NCBI GenBank assembly: GCA_015179125.1 | Contig: WHVA01000221.1 | Coordinates: forward strand, 62,001-126,000 | Direction: 5' to 3' | Length of the DNA: 64,000 nt | Origin: Gautieria morchelliformis | Lineage: Eukaryota; Basidiomycota; Agaricomycetes; Gomphales; Gomphaceae | Shown: positions 10,765 through 21,219 of the stretch, one piece after another | Numbering within the stretch: position 1 is the stretch's first letter | Layout of the letters: each line of letters begins with the position of its first letter | Notes under the pieces: model-generated | What the model saw: only the letters and a program-made list of their open reading frames with translations | The model's database searches: none | What the model was told of the DNA's origin: nothing | Program-made: the position numbers and the translations under genes

Positions 10765-12630
10765 TTAACTCCAGGCACCCATTGGAATCGAGGAAACGAC
10801 TTTTTCCGCCAATGCACGTTTCATAAACTGCTCTTCCGCTAATGCTCGTGTTGTCTAAGGTAGCCTGGTTATTGAGTGTCACAATCCTCTCACGGAAACC
10901 ACGCACCCGTAAGAATTTATCTAAATCTATTCGTCCAGCGTTAAGGGCGCGATGAAGGTGGTAAATTGTATCCTCAATCGCATTGTCTTCAGCTGTTAGA
11001 TTGATAAGCCTAAAATGCGGGTGGTTAGGATGGGTAATTTGGGGTCAAGGCGAATGCATACTGGTTATACACTATCGTGGTCGAGCAAATGAGCTCGTCC
11101 ACCTCAGGGTCACCTTTTCGCCGGAGCTCATGCAAGTTCACCTCGACGCTGTTGACGGTAGCGCGTAATCTGTCACCGACGACGCAACAAACATCTCGCA
11201 CCGCTTCCAGGCGAGCCATCTCGTCGCGTATGGCAGGCTCACCAGCGAGGAGGTCTGCCTGCGCAGTCTGTAGGCGCTGCATATCGGTCGCCAGCGCCCG
11301 CTCGAGTGCTGTAAACTCCGAGGTGAATTTGGCGTGTACCTGTGCATGCAGGCGGAGGACTTCCGGGTTGGGTGGCCGTGGAGGAGCAGTGGAAGGTGGG
11401 GGATGTACGGGCGGCGTGTCTTCGACGTCTTCATCGAGGTAGTTACGTGCGGGAGGGGGAACAGGTGGCATACTAGAGTGGGCGGATGGCGGGGGGTATC
11501 GTCCAGGTAAGGGGATGTGTGCTGGTATGGACGGTTGCTGGATGCTGGGCGGCGGCGGAGGTGGCGGAGGTGGCATTGTGGACTGCATTGGGATACGACC
11601 TAGGGGTACAGACCACGGCTGGGGCGGGATGGGCTCGGGGTGAGAATAACGATGAGACGGTCCTTGTGAAGATAGAGGAGAGTAATGTGTCGCGGAGGCA
11701 CTACGTATGTGACCATGTGAGGGCGACGGCGCGTGTGGGGGTGGAGTGGAATAAATGGGAGGTGCTGGTGAGGCGGCAGAAGGAGTTGCGGACCGAGGCG
11801 GGTGGTAGACCTATATCAACATGTAAGAGGGTGTCTGCAGGAGGAGGTGAGGAAATGACACTTTGCATTTTGTGGGGCATGAGAATAGTGTGGCGCAGCA
11901 AGTGGGGGTGATCGGGTTTGAGGGGGGAACGTAGGGTCGGAGACTGGGATGGGTCTGGGAGGCGGCGTGGGTCGTCGACCGGGTGACGAGGGTCCGGGTG
12001 GATGTGGGGGTGGCCTGCTTGAGTAGTCTGCGTTCGCAGGTGACGGAGTGTGGCGCGAGGGCGACGGGGTCTGAGGCTTTGCATATACTGGGGGGTCGCG
12101 AGAGAACTGCTCTGTCAAGACCTCCATCAACGCTTGGAGATTGCATCCCTGTGCACGGCGAGTCAGCTGTGTTGCAGATGGGAAAGAAGGCGGTCACCTC
12201 GCTCTTCTTCTGCCAGGCATGGATGTAAGCTGGCTCGCAGCGCCCGCTGACGTCGACGAATTTGGCTGCCTTGACTAGCATGTCACTCGTCGGAACGACA
12301 TACACGAGCGGGGGCTCGGTGGGATACTGGTGGGTGAGCCACACGGCAACGGGGATATTGTACGAGGCGCGACGATACTGGATAGGAAGCAAGCCATGCA
12401 CACACAGGAGGAGCTGCGACCTGCCGTCGTCGAATGCTTAAGCGTCGTGTCAGAATAGAGACAATGCTGGTGCAAGGAGCGTGAGGCATACTGTACACGT
12501 CTGTCTTCGGCCGGAGAGTCTGGTAGCTCGCCAGCACGGCGTCGACATGGCTGTAGACAAAATCTTTGTGCGAGTAAGGCTGAATATTCAGACGCAACCA
12601 TTTCTGGGTGAGCGAAACACTATCAGCCAT
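10765..12630 (-). CDS. VPS23: ESCRT-I subunit Vps23/Tsg101
   Basis: Recognises ubiquitinated cargo on endosomes as part of ESCRT-I. The N-terminal UEV domain (12630 to about 12230) includes YSHKDFVYSHVDAVLASY, HGLLPIQYRRASYNIPVAVW and YPTEPPLVYVVPTSDM. A long Pro-rich linker follows (about 12110-11400, with PPPPPPPPP runs), then a coiled coil (LRLHAQVHAKFTSEFTALE onward) and the C-terminal steadiness box ending in EEQFMKRALAEKV and MGAWS. The stop at 10765-10767 follows a splice near 10810-10870, where GTGAGAGG serves as donor. The UEV lacks the active-site Cys expected of a true E2, as the family should. Convergent with SRC1, 129 bp apart. Confidence 0.9.
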
Positions 12631-12998
12631 ACGTGGTGCCGGCGTGGGTCGTAGGTGACGATGCGTGACTTGCGCCGATGTAGACGCTCCGGTTCGACCT
12701 GGCCGATCTCACTTCGAAGCTGTACGCTGGAACGGTGCGGTCGGCAGTTCCCGGGGTCCACCCTATGTAAAAAGGGTCCCAGATTTCCCCGCCTTCTTCT
12801 CCTTTCAACCACCATCTCCTTCCTATAATCCGCCTAGACGCATAGAGTCCTTTACCCCGCAAACCTTTCGATTCTTATATAGTCCTCGTTGGTTCTGCCT
12901 CTGTCCCCCCTACGTCTACAATTTATAGGTAGGCAGCCTTATCGCACCTCTATCATTAATGATGAAGGCTCATCTTTCCCAGAGAAACCCTAGCAATC
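12631..12998. promoter_or_regulatory. Divergent promoter of VPS23 and EF3
   Basis: 368 bp separate the two start codons. The EF3 side has a long pyrimidine-rich tract (about 12770-12830), common ahead of highly expressed fungal translation genes. A possible 5'-UTR intron runs from GTAGGCAG (12928) to CCCAG just before the start. An upstream ATGATG lies in that putative intron and would be removed if it is spliced. Confidence 0.45.
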
Positions 12999-15900
12999 AT
13001 GTCCCCAGCCGCTACTGCCTCTGCCCCAGCCCCTGTCGACCCCGTAATGCTCAAAGCTGCCAATGCCGCCAACGGCGACGACGCTCCCGTCGCCCCCCAA
13101 AATGACTTCGACGCCACCCAGCTATTCGTTGCCGATAAGGCCACTCGCGATGTTGCCACACAGGCACTCGTCGCTCTTGCCGAAAAAGATGGTCCTCAGG
13201 CCCTCGCCAACCTCGGCCTTGCGGAAGCCTTGCTCAAGGCCCTCGCTGACAAAAAATCGCCAGCCGCCCGTGAGGGCGCTGGGTCGACCATCAGGACTCT
13301 CGCAAAGGGCCCTTCCTCCATCGCCCTCGAGACCGTTTTCGTCGAGTCTGGTCTCCTGAGTGCCCTTCTCGACACATTCGCGGACAAGACCCCCGCCGTC
13401 CGCACCGTCGCCATCGGAGCTGTGCGCGACGTTGTCAAGGCACAGAGCCCATGGGCTGCCGCACTCGTACTCCCTCCCCTTCTCCTTCAGATCAAGACCG
13501 CCGGCAAGTGGCAAGTCAAGACAGGTGCCCTTGAAGTCCTCAACCAGTTGATCAAGTCCGCACCCGCCCAGACGGCACGTGCCATGCCAGACATCGTACC
13601 TGTCCTAGCAGACGTCATTTGGGACACAAAGGCCGAGGTCAAGAAAGCCGCTCGTGACTCTCTCACAAAGGCCACTGCCCTGGTCTCCAACAAGGACATT
13701 GAACGTTTCATTCCTGCACTAATTTCCGCCCTAATTAATCCCGTAGAGGAGGTGCCCAGCACTATCCAACTCCTCTCGGCTACTACATTCGTTTCAGAAG
13801 TAGATGCCCCCACCCTATCTCTAATGGTGCCTCTGTTGGCTCGTGGTCTCACAGAAAAGTTAACGGCAACGAAGCGCAAGGTCGCCGTGTGAGTAAGGTT
13901 AATTCCGTTATGCCTATATTGTCTCATCTCCCAACCATAGTATTACCGACAATATGGCTAAGCTTGTTGACTCTGAAGAGACCGTCCGTCCCTTCATCCC
14001 CAAGCTCCTCCCCGGACTCATCAAGATTGAGAACACTATCGGTGATCCCGAAGCGCGTAGCGTCGTTGGCAAGGCCATCGCTACTCTCCGCCAAGTTGGC
14101 AAGATCCCCGAGTCCAGCGACGGTTCTGATGTCCCGCCTCCTAAGGTTGTCGAGCCTGCAACTCTCAGCAACTCGCTTACCGCCGTGTATAAGAAAGCGG
14201 GCGGATCTGCTCCCTCACCTAATGCACCGGAAACTATTTACGTCTCCAAGTTGGCCGCCGCCCTCGTCCTCGCTAAGAACTTCGATACCCCCGAATGGGA
14301 TACCCTCGTGCCATATGTCACCCTCATTGCTACACAGCCCGAGCCCAAGGGCATCGTGAATGACTGGTTGCTCAAGTCCGCGACCGAGGGCGACGATGAT
14401 GGCGGCGTAGAAGAAGACGAGGAAGAGGGAGAAGACCTGTGCAATTGCACGTTTTCTCTGGCATATGGTGCTAAGATCCTACTCAACACGGCCACTCTGC
14501 GTCTGAAGCGTGGTCACCGATACGGACTCTGTGGTAAGAATGGTACCGGCAAGTCAACTCTCATGCGTGCCATCACCAATGGCCAGGTCGAGGGTTTCCC
14601 ATCGCCTGATGAGGTTCGCACTTTCTATGTCGAGCACGACATCGACGGAAGCGAGGCAGATACTTCTGTCCTTCAATTTATTCTTATGGACAAGCGCATC
14701 TTGGCGGAAGAGTCTGAAATCCGTGAAACCCTTACTTCGGTTGGCTTCAGCGAGGAGAGGCAACACCATGGCATTGGTTCACTGTCTGGTGGTTGGAAGA
14801 TGAAGCTCGCGCTTGCCAGAGCTATGTTGTTCAAGGCTGACATCCTGCTACTCGATGAGCCAACTAACCATGTATGCATCCATTCGCTTCTTTCCGAGTA
14901 CTGTGCAGTTGACGTGTTGTTTCCAGCTGGACGTCGTTAACGTTGCTTGGCTGGAGAACTACTTGACTAGCCTAACAACTTGCACTTCAAGTAAGCTGAT
15001 ATTCTGCCGTTTGCATGCACGACTTGATAATTCGCGTAGTCATTGTCTCTCACGATTCGTCATTCTTGAACAACACAATTACCGATGTCCTTCATTTGAA
15101 CCGCTTCAAAGTTAGGCGCTACCGAGGCAACCTCGAGGCGTTTGTCAAGGTCGTACCTGAAGCCAAGTCCTACTACACCCTCGAAGCCGCCGAAGACTAC
15201 AAGTTCAAGCTGCCTGACCCTCCCCTTCTGGAAGGTGTCAAGACTAAAGAGAAGAGTTTGCTCAAGATGCGCAAGGTTGGCTTCCAATATCCCACACAAC
15301 CTGTCCAGCAGCTATACGACATTACCCTCCAAGTGTCACTCTCGTCACGTGTCGCTGTTCTGGGACCCAACGGTTCAGGCAAGTCTACTCTTGTCAAGCT
15401 CCTCATCGGGGACATGGAGCCTAACAAGGGTGGTGAAACCTGGAAACATCCTAACCTCGTCATTGGTTACATTGCGCAACACGCCTTCCACCACATTGAT
15501 CACCACCTCGACAAAACACCTCTTGAGTATATGTTATGGCGTTACCAGACTGGTGAGGATCTTGAGGAGATGACCAAGGCCAACCGCATCATCACCGAGG
15601 AGGAACAGCAAAAGATGAAAGATGGCGCACTCATTGTCATTGAGGGCCAGAAACGTCTCATTGACGAAATCATCTCACGCAAGAAACTCAAACAATCGTA
15701 CGAATACGAAGTTTCGCTGAAGGGCCTGAGCTCCTCGGAGAACATCTGGCTACCCCGTGATGACCTTATCAAGCGTGGCTTCGAGAAGGTACGCAGTTAT
15801 GCTCGTTAGTTGTTTCGACGTTGCTCATTGTCCCACAGAAAGTCATTGAGGTTGATACCCGCGAGGCTCAGCGCCTTGGTCTCCTGCGCCCGCTTGTTCG

Positions 15901-16524
15901 TCGTGAGATTGAGAAGCACTTCGCTGACTTTGGCCTTGAGCCTGAGTTTGTGTCGCACAATACCATGCGAGGTCTATCTGGTGGACAGAAAGTCAAGATT
16001 GTCCTCGGAGCTGCAACATGGCGTCGTCCCCACATCGTGTGCATGGACGAACCCACTAGTGTGTCTATATTAAGCCGGTTACCTCAAACATCCTACTAAT
16101 TGTTGGTATATCACAGACTATCTCGACCGTGAATCGCTGGCTGCTTTGATTGAGGCTTTGAAGGAGTTCCAAGGTGGTGTCCTTGTGATCACCCACAACA
16201 GAGACTTCTCGGAGTCGTTGTGCAAAGAGTATGTACCTCTAGTGAATTAGTAGTATCAAATCTCACCCTTGATATTTCAGAGTGTGGGCGATGCGCGACG
16301 GTCACCTCGAGGCATCTGGTCACAACTGGGTCGAAGGGCAAGGTTCGGGACCGCGCATAGACAAGAAGGATGGTGAAGAGGAGGTTCAGTATGATGCGAT
16401 GGGGAACAAGATCGACATCAAGAAGAAGAAGAAGATGACTGCCGCGGATGCTCGCAAGGCCAAGAAGGACCGGATGGCGCGTCGCAAACGTGGCGAGGAA
16501 GTCTTTACGGATGAGGAGCTATGA
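12999..16524 (+). CDS. TEF3: Translation elongation factor 3 (ABC-F ATPase)
   Basis: Fungal eEF3 helps release deacylated tRNA from the ribosomal E site using ATP. The N-terminal third is HEAT repeats (12999 to about 14390, interrupted by one intron at 13890-13940), followed by an acidic four-helix region ([11 protein letters not shown]). ABC cassette 1 has Walker [11 protein letters not shown], signature [14 protein letters not shown] and Walker [11 protein letters not shown]. Cassette 2 has [24 protein letters not shown] and MDEPTNYLDRES (split by an intron at 16060-16120), with the chromodomain-like insert between. The C-terminus is a Lys block ([18 protein letters not shown]) expected to touch ribosomes. 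Small introns lie near 14870, 14990, 15790 and 16230. Length of about 1,050 aa is normal. Confidence 0.96.
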
Positions 16525-16839
16525 AGGGCTCGATAATCCATGTTCTAATTATTTGTCTTGACCTTGTCGTATCATATCGTGTAGGTGTTGGGTAATATAC
16601 TTCTTAGACTATCTCGGTGGCAATAAGGCGAAAGTGGGGTCATCTGCATCGACGTTCATCGCCCCAAGTCTGATTTCTGAACGGATCTGGGCGCCCTCCT
16701 CACGTACCCAACAACTCCCTCTATGTCTCTATTTTTCTCATAGAATATGGGGTAGGGGCAGGAGTCATACAATATTGTGGTGTTACAGACAGTTCTCACC
16801 CAATATATGTTTCAGATGTGTACGAATATCGAGAGAATG

Positions 16840-17563
16840 ATGAACGAAACCATCATCATCGATTGGCTTGAATTCCACTGAAACGCCTCGCTCGACTAAT
16901 AATGGAAACGCTGCAACTATGCTCATACACACCCAGTCAAACTGTTTGCTATCCAGAAAGCCACCTTCAAGCTTCATTGTCGAACACCAAAATCCTGAAA
17001 TGCAGCATCTGCAGTTTGAAATAAAATTGACTTCGAAATTTTTTTGACCTTCTCTGAAGTCAGAGGACGGATGAATTGGAAAAGTCGTCCAAACTCCCAA
17101 AGTGGCCACCATGTATTTTGAGCATGGTAATCGAGGGCAGCTGAAGTACCCAGCGAAGCGATTGTCTGAGATCTACTGTAATCGTGAATTCCAATGCAGG
17201 TCAAAGAATTCGAGTTTCAGCAGGTTTCCGAGCTTGCTTAACACCAGGGGAAGCGAATTTCATCAGCCTGGACGCAAGTTTTGTAACAGACATAACAAGT
17301 GTCCCATAACTCCAGCTCTCGATGTACCCGGCTAGATAATGAGAGTTGCGTAAAACACGAGCGAGTCGAGTGCTGGATGGATTCCGCAACAGTGCCAAGG
17401 AATGATTGTTATGGAGTGAAAGAGGCGGAAGCCATGAATCCAGTGAGCATGCGCACATAGCATCATGATCGTAGGCTCCTTGCGGGCCACTAAACTGGAA
17501 TGCGGGTCTCTGGAGACTATCCATAATGGCACAAATCAGCTCTTGTGGTAGCGGCCCCTGCAC
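16840..17563 (-). pseudogene. F-box-like gene remnant, copy 1
   Basis: Read leftward from 17563, the start PLPQELICAIMDSL is a recognisable F-box opening, followed by CSLDSWLP and LFHSITII fragments that fall in different frames, so at least two frameshifts are present. Downstream sequence to about 16840 is conserved with copy 2 (around 19800) but keeps no open frame. F-box proteins select substrates for SCF ubiquitin ligases and are hugely expanded in Agaricomycetes. I see no way to read a complete protein here. Confidence 0.55.
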
Positions 17564-17632
17564 TCCTTCATGCTGGCACTGCAGGAGCTGCCAAGTTAGT
17601 AGCGCCGGATGCGTACGCTGTAGGTAGCAGTT

Positions 17633-17665
17633 GGACCCAGATATCTGGCGCGCTACGATAAGTCA
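17633..17665 (+). repeat. Direct repeat copy 1 (gacccagatatctggcgcgc)
   Basis: About 33 bp identical with 18608-18640. Both copies precede a plus-strand NmrA-like fragment, and the repeat marks the edge of the local segmental duplication. Confidence 0.85.
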
Positions 17666-17682
17666 TCAGTCTCCACCGCAAT

Positions 17683-17775
17683 GTTACCGCTGGCCGTGAC
17701 CAGAAACACGCCTCCGATGCTTCTAAGGCTCTCTTCCTCTTCTCTTCCTCAGGTTCAGGTGTAGCGGGGGAGTGT
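17683..17775 (+). pseudogene. NmrA-like fragment C
   Basis: A short plus-strand piece matching the region after LAVTRNT of the NmrA-like gene at 17755-18457 (tccgatgcttctaaggctct is shared), in the opposite orientation. It abuts, and overlaps by about 20 bp, the truncated 3' end of that gene. Confidence 0.7.
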
Positions 17776-18457
17776 CCTTCCAATAGTTCCATCGAAGTTC
17801 TCCATGAAGAATCCGGGTCTTAGGACACTGTGCCATGCTAAATCAACACGGAGAGGAGGCTGGAAGCTGTATAAATCAGGAACTGTAGTGATAGACTCAC
17901 GTCCACTTCAACCCTTTCGTACCCAAGGATTTCATGTGCCGTTCTATATTCACTTTTGCACCACGATCAAGGGTTAGATGGTCATCAAACACTTCTCCTC
18001 CACGCTCGACGCTGGAGAAGATAAAGTGGGACACGCCGAACTCAAGTGAAAGATTTGCAAGCAGCTTATAAGAAGTAAACGAAATCATCATTCTTGTGCA
18101 TTTGTAACCACTCACGATGCCCTGTTTCTCCTCCCCATCCGCATTGGCACCGAGCCCTGGGAACCCAAGGACAGCAAATACTCCCCAGATAGTGCCTTCC
18201 GCCTCTTCGAATATTTTCCCTATGCTCGTTGGGTCGTCGAGATCACCTTTTACCAGACTCAGCCCTGAACCTGAACCTAGCCTGGAAGAAAGGGACTCCA
18301 AGAGAGCCTTAGAAGCGTCGGAAGAGGTGTTTCTAGTCACGGCTAGAATCCGGTAACGTTGTGCAGCGGCATCTGTAGAGAGGAGTGATGAAATGACAGC
18401 GCGGCCTTGCCTGCCTGTTGCACCTGTAACAAGGATCGTCTTGCGTGCATCGGACAT
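17755..18457 (-). pseudogene. NmrA-like NAD(P)-binding protein, 3'-truncated (copy A)
   Basis: Starts at 18457 with the Rossmann motif KTILVTGATGRQGRAVI, then RILAVTRNTSSDASKALLE, GDLDDPTSI, TIWGVFAVLGFPG and HFIFSSVERGG. An intron beginning GTGAGTC near 17905 joins to PGFFMENFDGTIG, but the frame then hits a stop at 17755 where an inverted piece of the same gene has replaced the 3' half. The product would be about 210 aa against roughly 300 aa for the family. NmrA-like proteins bind NAD(P) as redox sensors or reductases. It could still make a short protein, hence only a probable pseudogene. Confidence 0.7.
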
Positions 18458-18607
18458 GGTGACAGGATAGTGACTAGGTATTGCGGTAACTTACTTTTCA
18501 CATTCCCTGCCAAAAGTACACTTTCACGACTTGCATTCCTTTTCTAGCAAATGATGTGATCCGGGGATTTTAGGAGTCCGCCGATTATTGATGAAACCCT
18601 TTTCAGC

Positions 18608-18640
18608 AGCTGGACCCAGATATCTGGCGCGCTACGATAA
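18608..18640 (+). repeat. Direct repeat copy 2 (gacccagatatctggcgcgc)
   Basis: Same sequence as 17633-17665, 975 bp downstream and in the same orientation. It lies about 220 bp ahead of NmrA-like copy B. Confidence 0.85.
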
Positions 18641-18729
18641 GTCTGTGTTATTTTCATCATCTCAAGCCAGACCCCACCGTGGTACACCACAACTATACTT
18701 AATCGACTCCTACAGTCCCACAACAAACT

Positions 18730-19490
18730 CACATCATTTGCTAGAACAAAATGAAAGCAGTGGAAGGGAACAAAGGAGCGATGCGCGTAAGCTACCAATG
18801 TTGCTCGCTATCCCGTTACCATGTCCCATGCGTGCGATACTTATCACAGGCCCAGGGCAGGCAAGTCTGTGCTGTCATTTAGTCACTGTTCTCTACAGAC
18901 GCCACCACACAGCTTTACGTATTCTAGCCGTGACCAGAAACCGTGACGGCCTCCGATGCTTCTAAGGCTCTCTTCCTCTTCTCCCTTTCTTCCAGGCTAC
19001 GTTCAGATTTAGGCCTTCATGGATGAGTCTTGTAAAAGGTGATATTGTCGACCCAACGAGTGTTAGGGTTATTGCGCAGTAGCTGTGTAGTGAGAGCTCA
19101 GTGAATAGATACTTCACTGAGCGTGTATATATTACTATACCTGTGTAGTGAGAGCTACACAGGAGTGAGCGTCGTACTCGACGATATTCAATGAATGATG
19201 CGTACCTCAGTGAATAGATACTTCACTGAGGTACCACTAACTACGTGTCTACTAGATATACCAGCTCGGTCAACTTTGGCCGAGACAACTTATGCAGATA
19301 TTAGTCTGGGTCGCGGGTTACCAGCCGTGGCCCTGCGTTCTATGCTTATCCATCCTGACTCCAACAACGAGCATAAGGAACGCCGAAGGGGAGGGGGTAT
19401 CTGGGGAGTGTTCGCCGTTTACGGCGTTCATAGGGCTCCGTGCCGTTGCGCGTGTGCAGCAGAAGCAGACACCGTGAGTGACGAAGTCTG
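18730..19490 (+). pseudogene. NmrA-like pseudogene, copy B
   Basis: Inverted relative to copy A. It begins with the same upstream sequence (acatcatttgctagaa at about 18733), then a decayed MRAILITGPGQ, RILAVTRN, ASDASKAL and a block equivalent to LVKGDLDDPTS. After a roughly 290-bp insertion it resumes at about 19380 with a block equivalent to AEGTIWGVFAVLG. Frameshifts and stops are frequent. It is head-to-head with copy A. Confidence 0.75.
19070..19363. mobile_element. Hairpin-rich insertion in NmrA-like copy B
   Basis: About 290 bp absent from copy A splits copy B. It holds three hairpins: 19097-19121, 19141-19162 (8-bp perfect arms ctgtgtag/ctacacag) and 19202-19234 (13-bp perfect arms gtacctcagtgaa/ttcactgaggtac). 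The host sequence ccaacgag(t/c)...ta(g/a)gg appears on both sides, an imperfect target-site duplication. No coding capacity. It is likely a small non-autonomous element, but its family is unknown. Confidence 0.5.
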
Positions 19491-19626
19491 ATGCTCACAA
19501 GGCCAAGGAGTACCGGATGACGGAGAAGAAGTCTTCCCGGATGTGAAGGCTCGATAAACCTTGTTCTAATTATTTTTCTTGACCGTATCGTGTGGGAGTT
19601 GGGTAATATACTTCCTGGGCTGTCCT
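19488..19626 (+). pseudogene. Duplicated 3' end of the EF3 gene
   Basis: Aligns with 16454-16610: gatgctc(g/a)caaggccaag, then the sequence around the EF3 stop, and 3'-UTR blocks ttctaattatttttcttgac and gttgggtaatatacttc. Internal deletions remove the reading frame. Transferred with F-box copy 2 in the same relative order as at the EF3 locus. Confidence 0.8.
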
Positions 19627-19799
19627 GGCCGGTCTTATGAAGCCGACTTGTGGTGTACTCAGCCAACTGCAGTTCGTCGTCATCAGTAAAAGCAGATTTC
19701 TCACTCAATATCTCAGTTGCAAATTTGATTCTCAGTCCCTGCATAGCATCGCAAGCAAAGTCTGTACAGGCCTATCGAAATTAGGATTTCAGATATTAT

Positions 19800-20660
19800 G
19801 TTCCCCCGACACTACAACACTGCCACCGAAACGCCCCGCTAATAAGGGTAATGCAGCAACCAGTTTAGTTGTCTGCAGCCTGGCTAATTCCGGGTGTGCT
19901 TCTAGCCGCACCCCCCCCCCTTCTCCTCAATACCAACATCGAACTCCAGCTTCTGCAGAAACTTGAAACGATCGACCGCAAGAACACGGTCAACTGGCTG
20001 CCAAGCCGCTGGCTCAAAGGAACCGTCGCGCATGCACATGGTCAACCTGAGTTTGATATGTTCTAATCCGTGGGAAGTGTCGATATCAGATAGGGAGGGT
20101 AGCAGCCAGGTTATTAATGAGGCCTTGTGCCCGGTGTAACACCAACTAAAGGTCTTCAATTCTAGGAATTTGACATTGAACGCCAGATTGAGTCCGCATA
20201 GGCGGTCACTTACCCACAGGCCTATCTGGCAGGTAGTGAAGCTCGAGATGCTTGAGGGAGCTGCCGATGGCGCGGAGCAGGCCGTTGATAACATCCACTG
20301 CCTCAGCGGCCACTAAGGCTATGCGCAAAGTCTTGACATGCAACAACGACAACTCCCCAAGTGATAGAGGCCTAAGCAGGTAGTTAACTGCAGCTCTCGA
20401 ATGTACTTGACAAGGTGAGGAAATTTGAGTAAAACTTGATACAATCGTCTGCTGTGAGATAAACGTCGGCCTTTACGGGTTAAGCAACACCTGTGAGGAG
20501 TAGAAGTTACGGAGTGAAGGAGGCGACGTTGCCATATGGGAAGCCATGAACGGCAAACCAATGAGCACATGCATAGGACGTCGCGCTCTTCCCTGCAACA
20601 CAAGTTCACGGGTTCCTAATAATTCACAATGTCCATTAACTCTTGTGGCAGCTTGCACTT
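19800..20660 (-). pseudogene. F-box-like gene remnant, copy 2
   Basis: Read leftward, KLPQELMDIVNY runs into a stop codon near 20620, followed by CSLVCRSWLP and LLHSVTS. A long open stretch at 19902-20294 (including DRLCGLNLAFNVKFLELK and LPSLSDIDTSHGLEHIKL) is typical of the C-terminal leucine-rich part of Agaricomycete F-box proteins. The flank matches copy 1 (for example aacgcc(t/c)cgct(cgacta)ataa). The premature stop makes it a pseudogene as read. Confidence 0.6.
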
Positions 20661-21219
20661 CCCAGCAGTCTTCATCGAGGGGCGGAACCGCTCATCCAGA
20701 ATGCTACTGCAGTACTTCTAAAGTTCTCCATGCTTGTTTGCAGGCTGTAGTTGAAAGAGGTAGGACGCGTTGGGGTATGTGCCACTGGAAACTGGTGGCA
20801 GTCATATAAGGCGTCAGGTATTTATTAGTAGAAGACGGCCACGCTGCAAAAGCCCAGCTGGATCCACACCAACGCATGGACCAATAATTTACTCCGTGCA
20901 CGGTTTCTGTGGAAAACCGAGGCATCCGAGGACTACTTGTCGAGGCTTGAAGTTGGAATCATAACCGCGACGATAGAGTCTGGCTAAATAGGACGCCTTT
21001 TTTTAACCAGAATCTGTCATCGCATGATGACGACTTCAACCTCAAGCCTCGACATGCCGGAGCAGAATAGATCAACCGTCGTCATAATGTCTCGAAAGGC
21101 TCGAGACATTATGACGACAAAATGGTTGATCTATTCTGCTGTAGAGCGTATATGTAACGTCCCCGTCGCGAGATCGTCTTCCCAATCCCTACACATACAC
21201 ACCATCCACCACCACCACC
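20661..21219. other. Gene-free stretch with nested inverted repeats upstream of catalase
   Basis: No coding pattern is visible. It holds an outer inverted repeat (20939-20955 with 21037-21053, 16 of 17 bases paired) and a strong hairpin at 21061-21140. The catalase promoter must be in its right half. Confidence 0.6.
21061..21140. repeat. Long perfect-arm hairpin
   Basis: 17-bp arms (21061-21077 with 21124-21140) plus 18-bp arms (21078-21095 with 21101-21118), all paired, with a 5-nt loop (aaggc) and a 5-nt bulge (aaaat). It ends 79 bp before the catalase start codon, so it probably lies in the promoter or 5' UTR. Confidence 0.92.
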
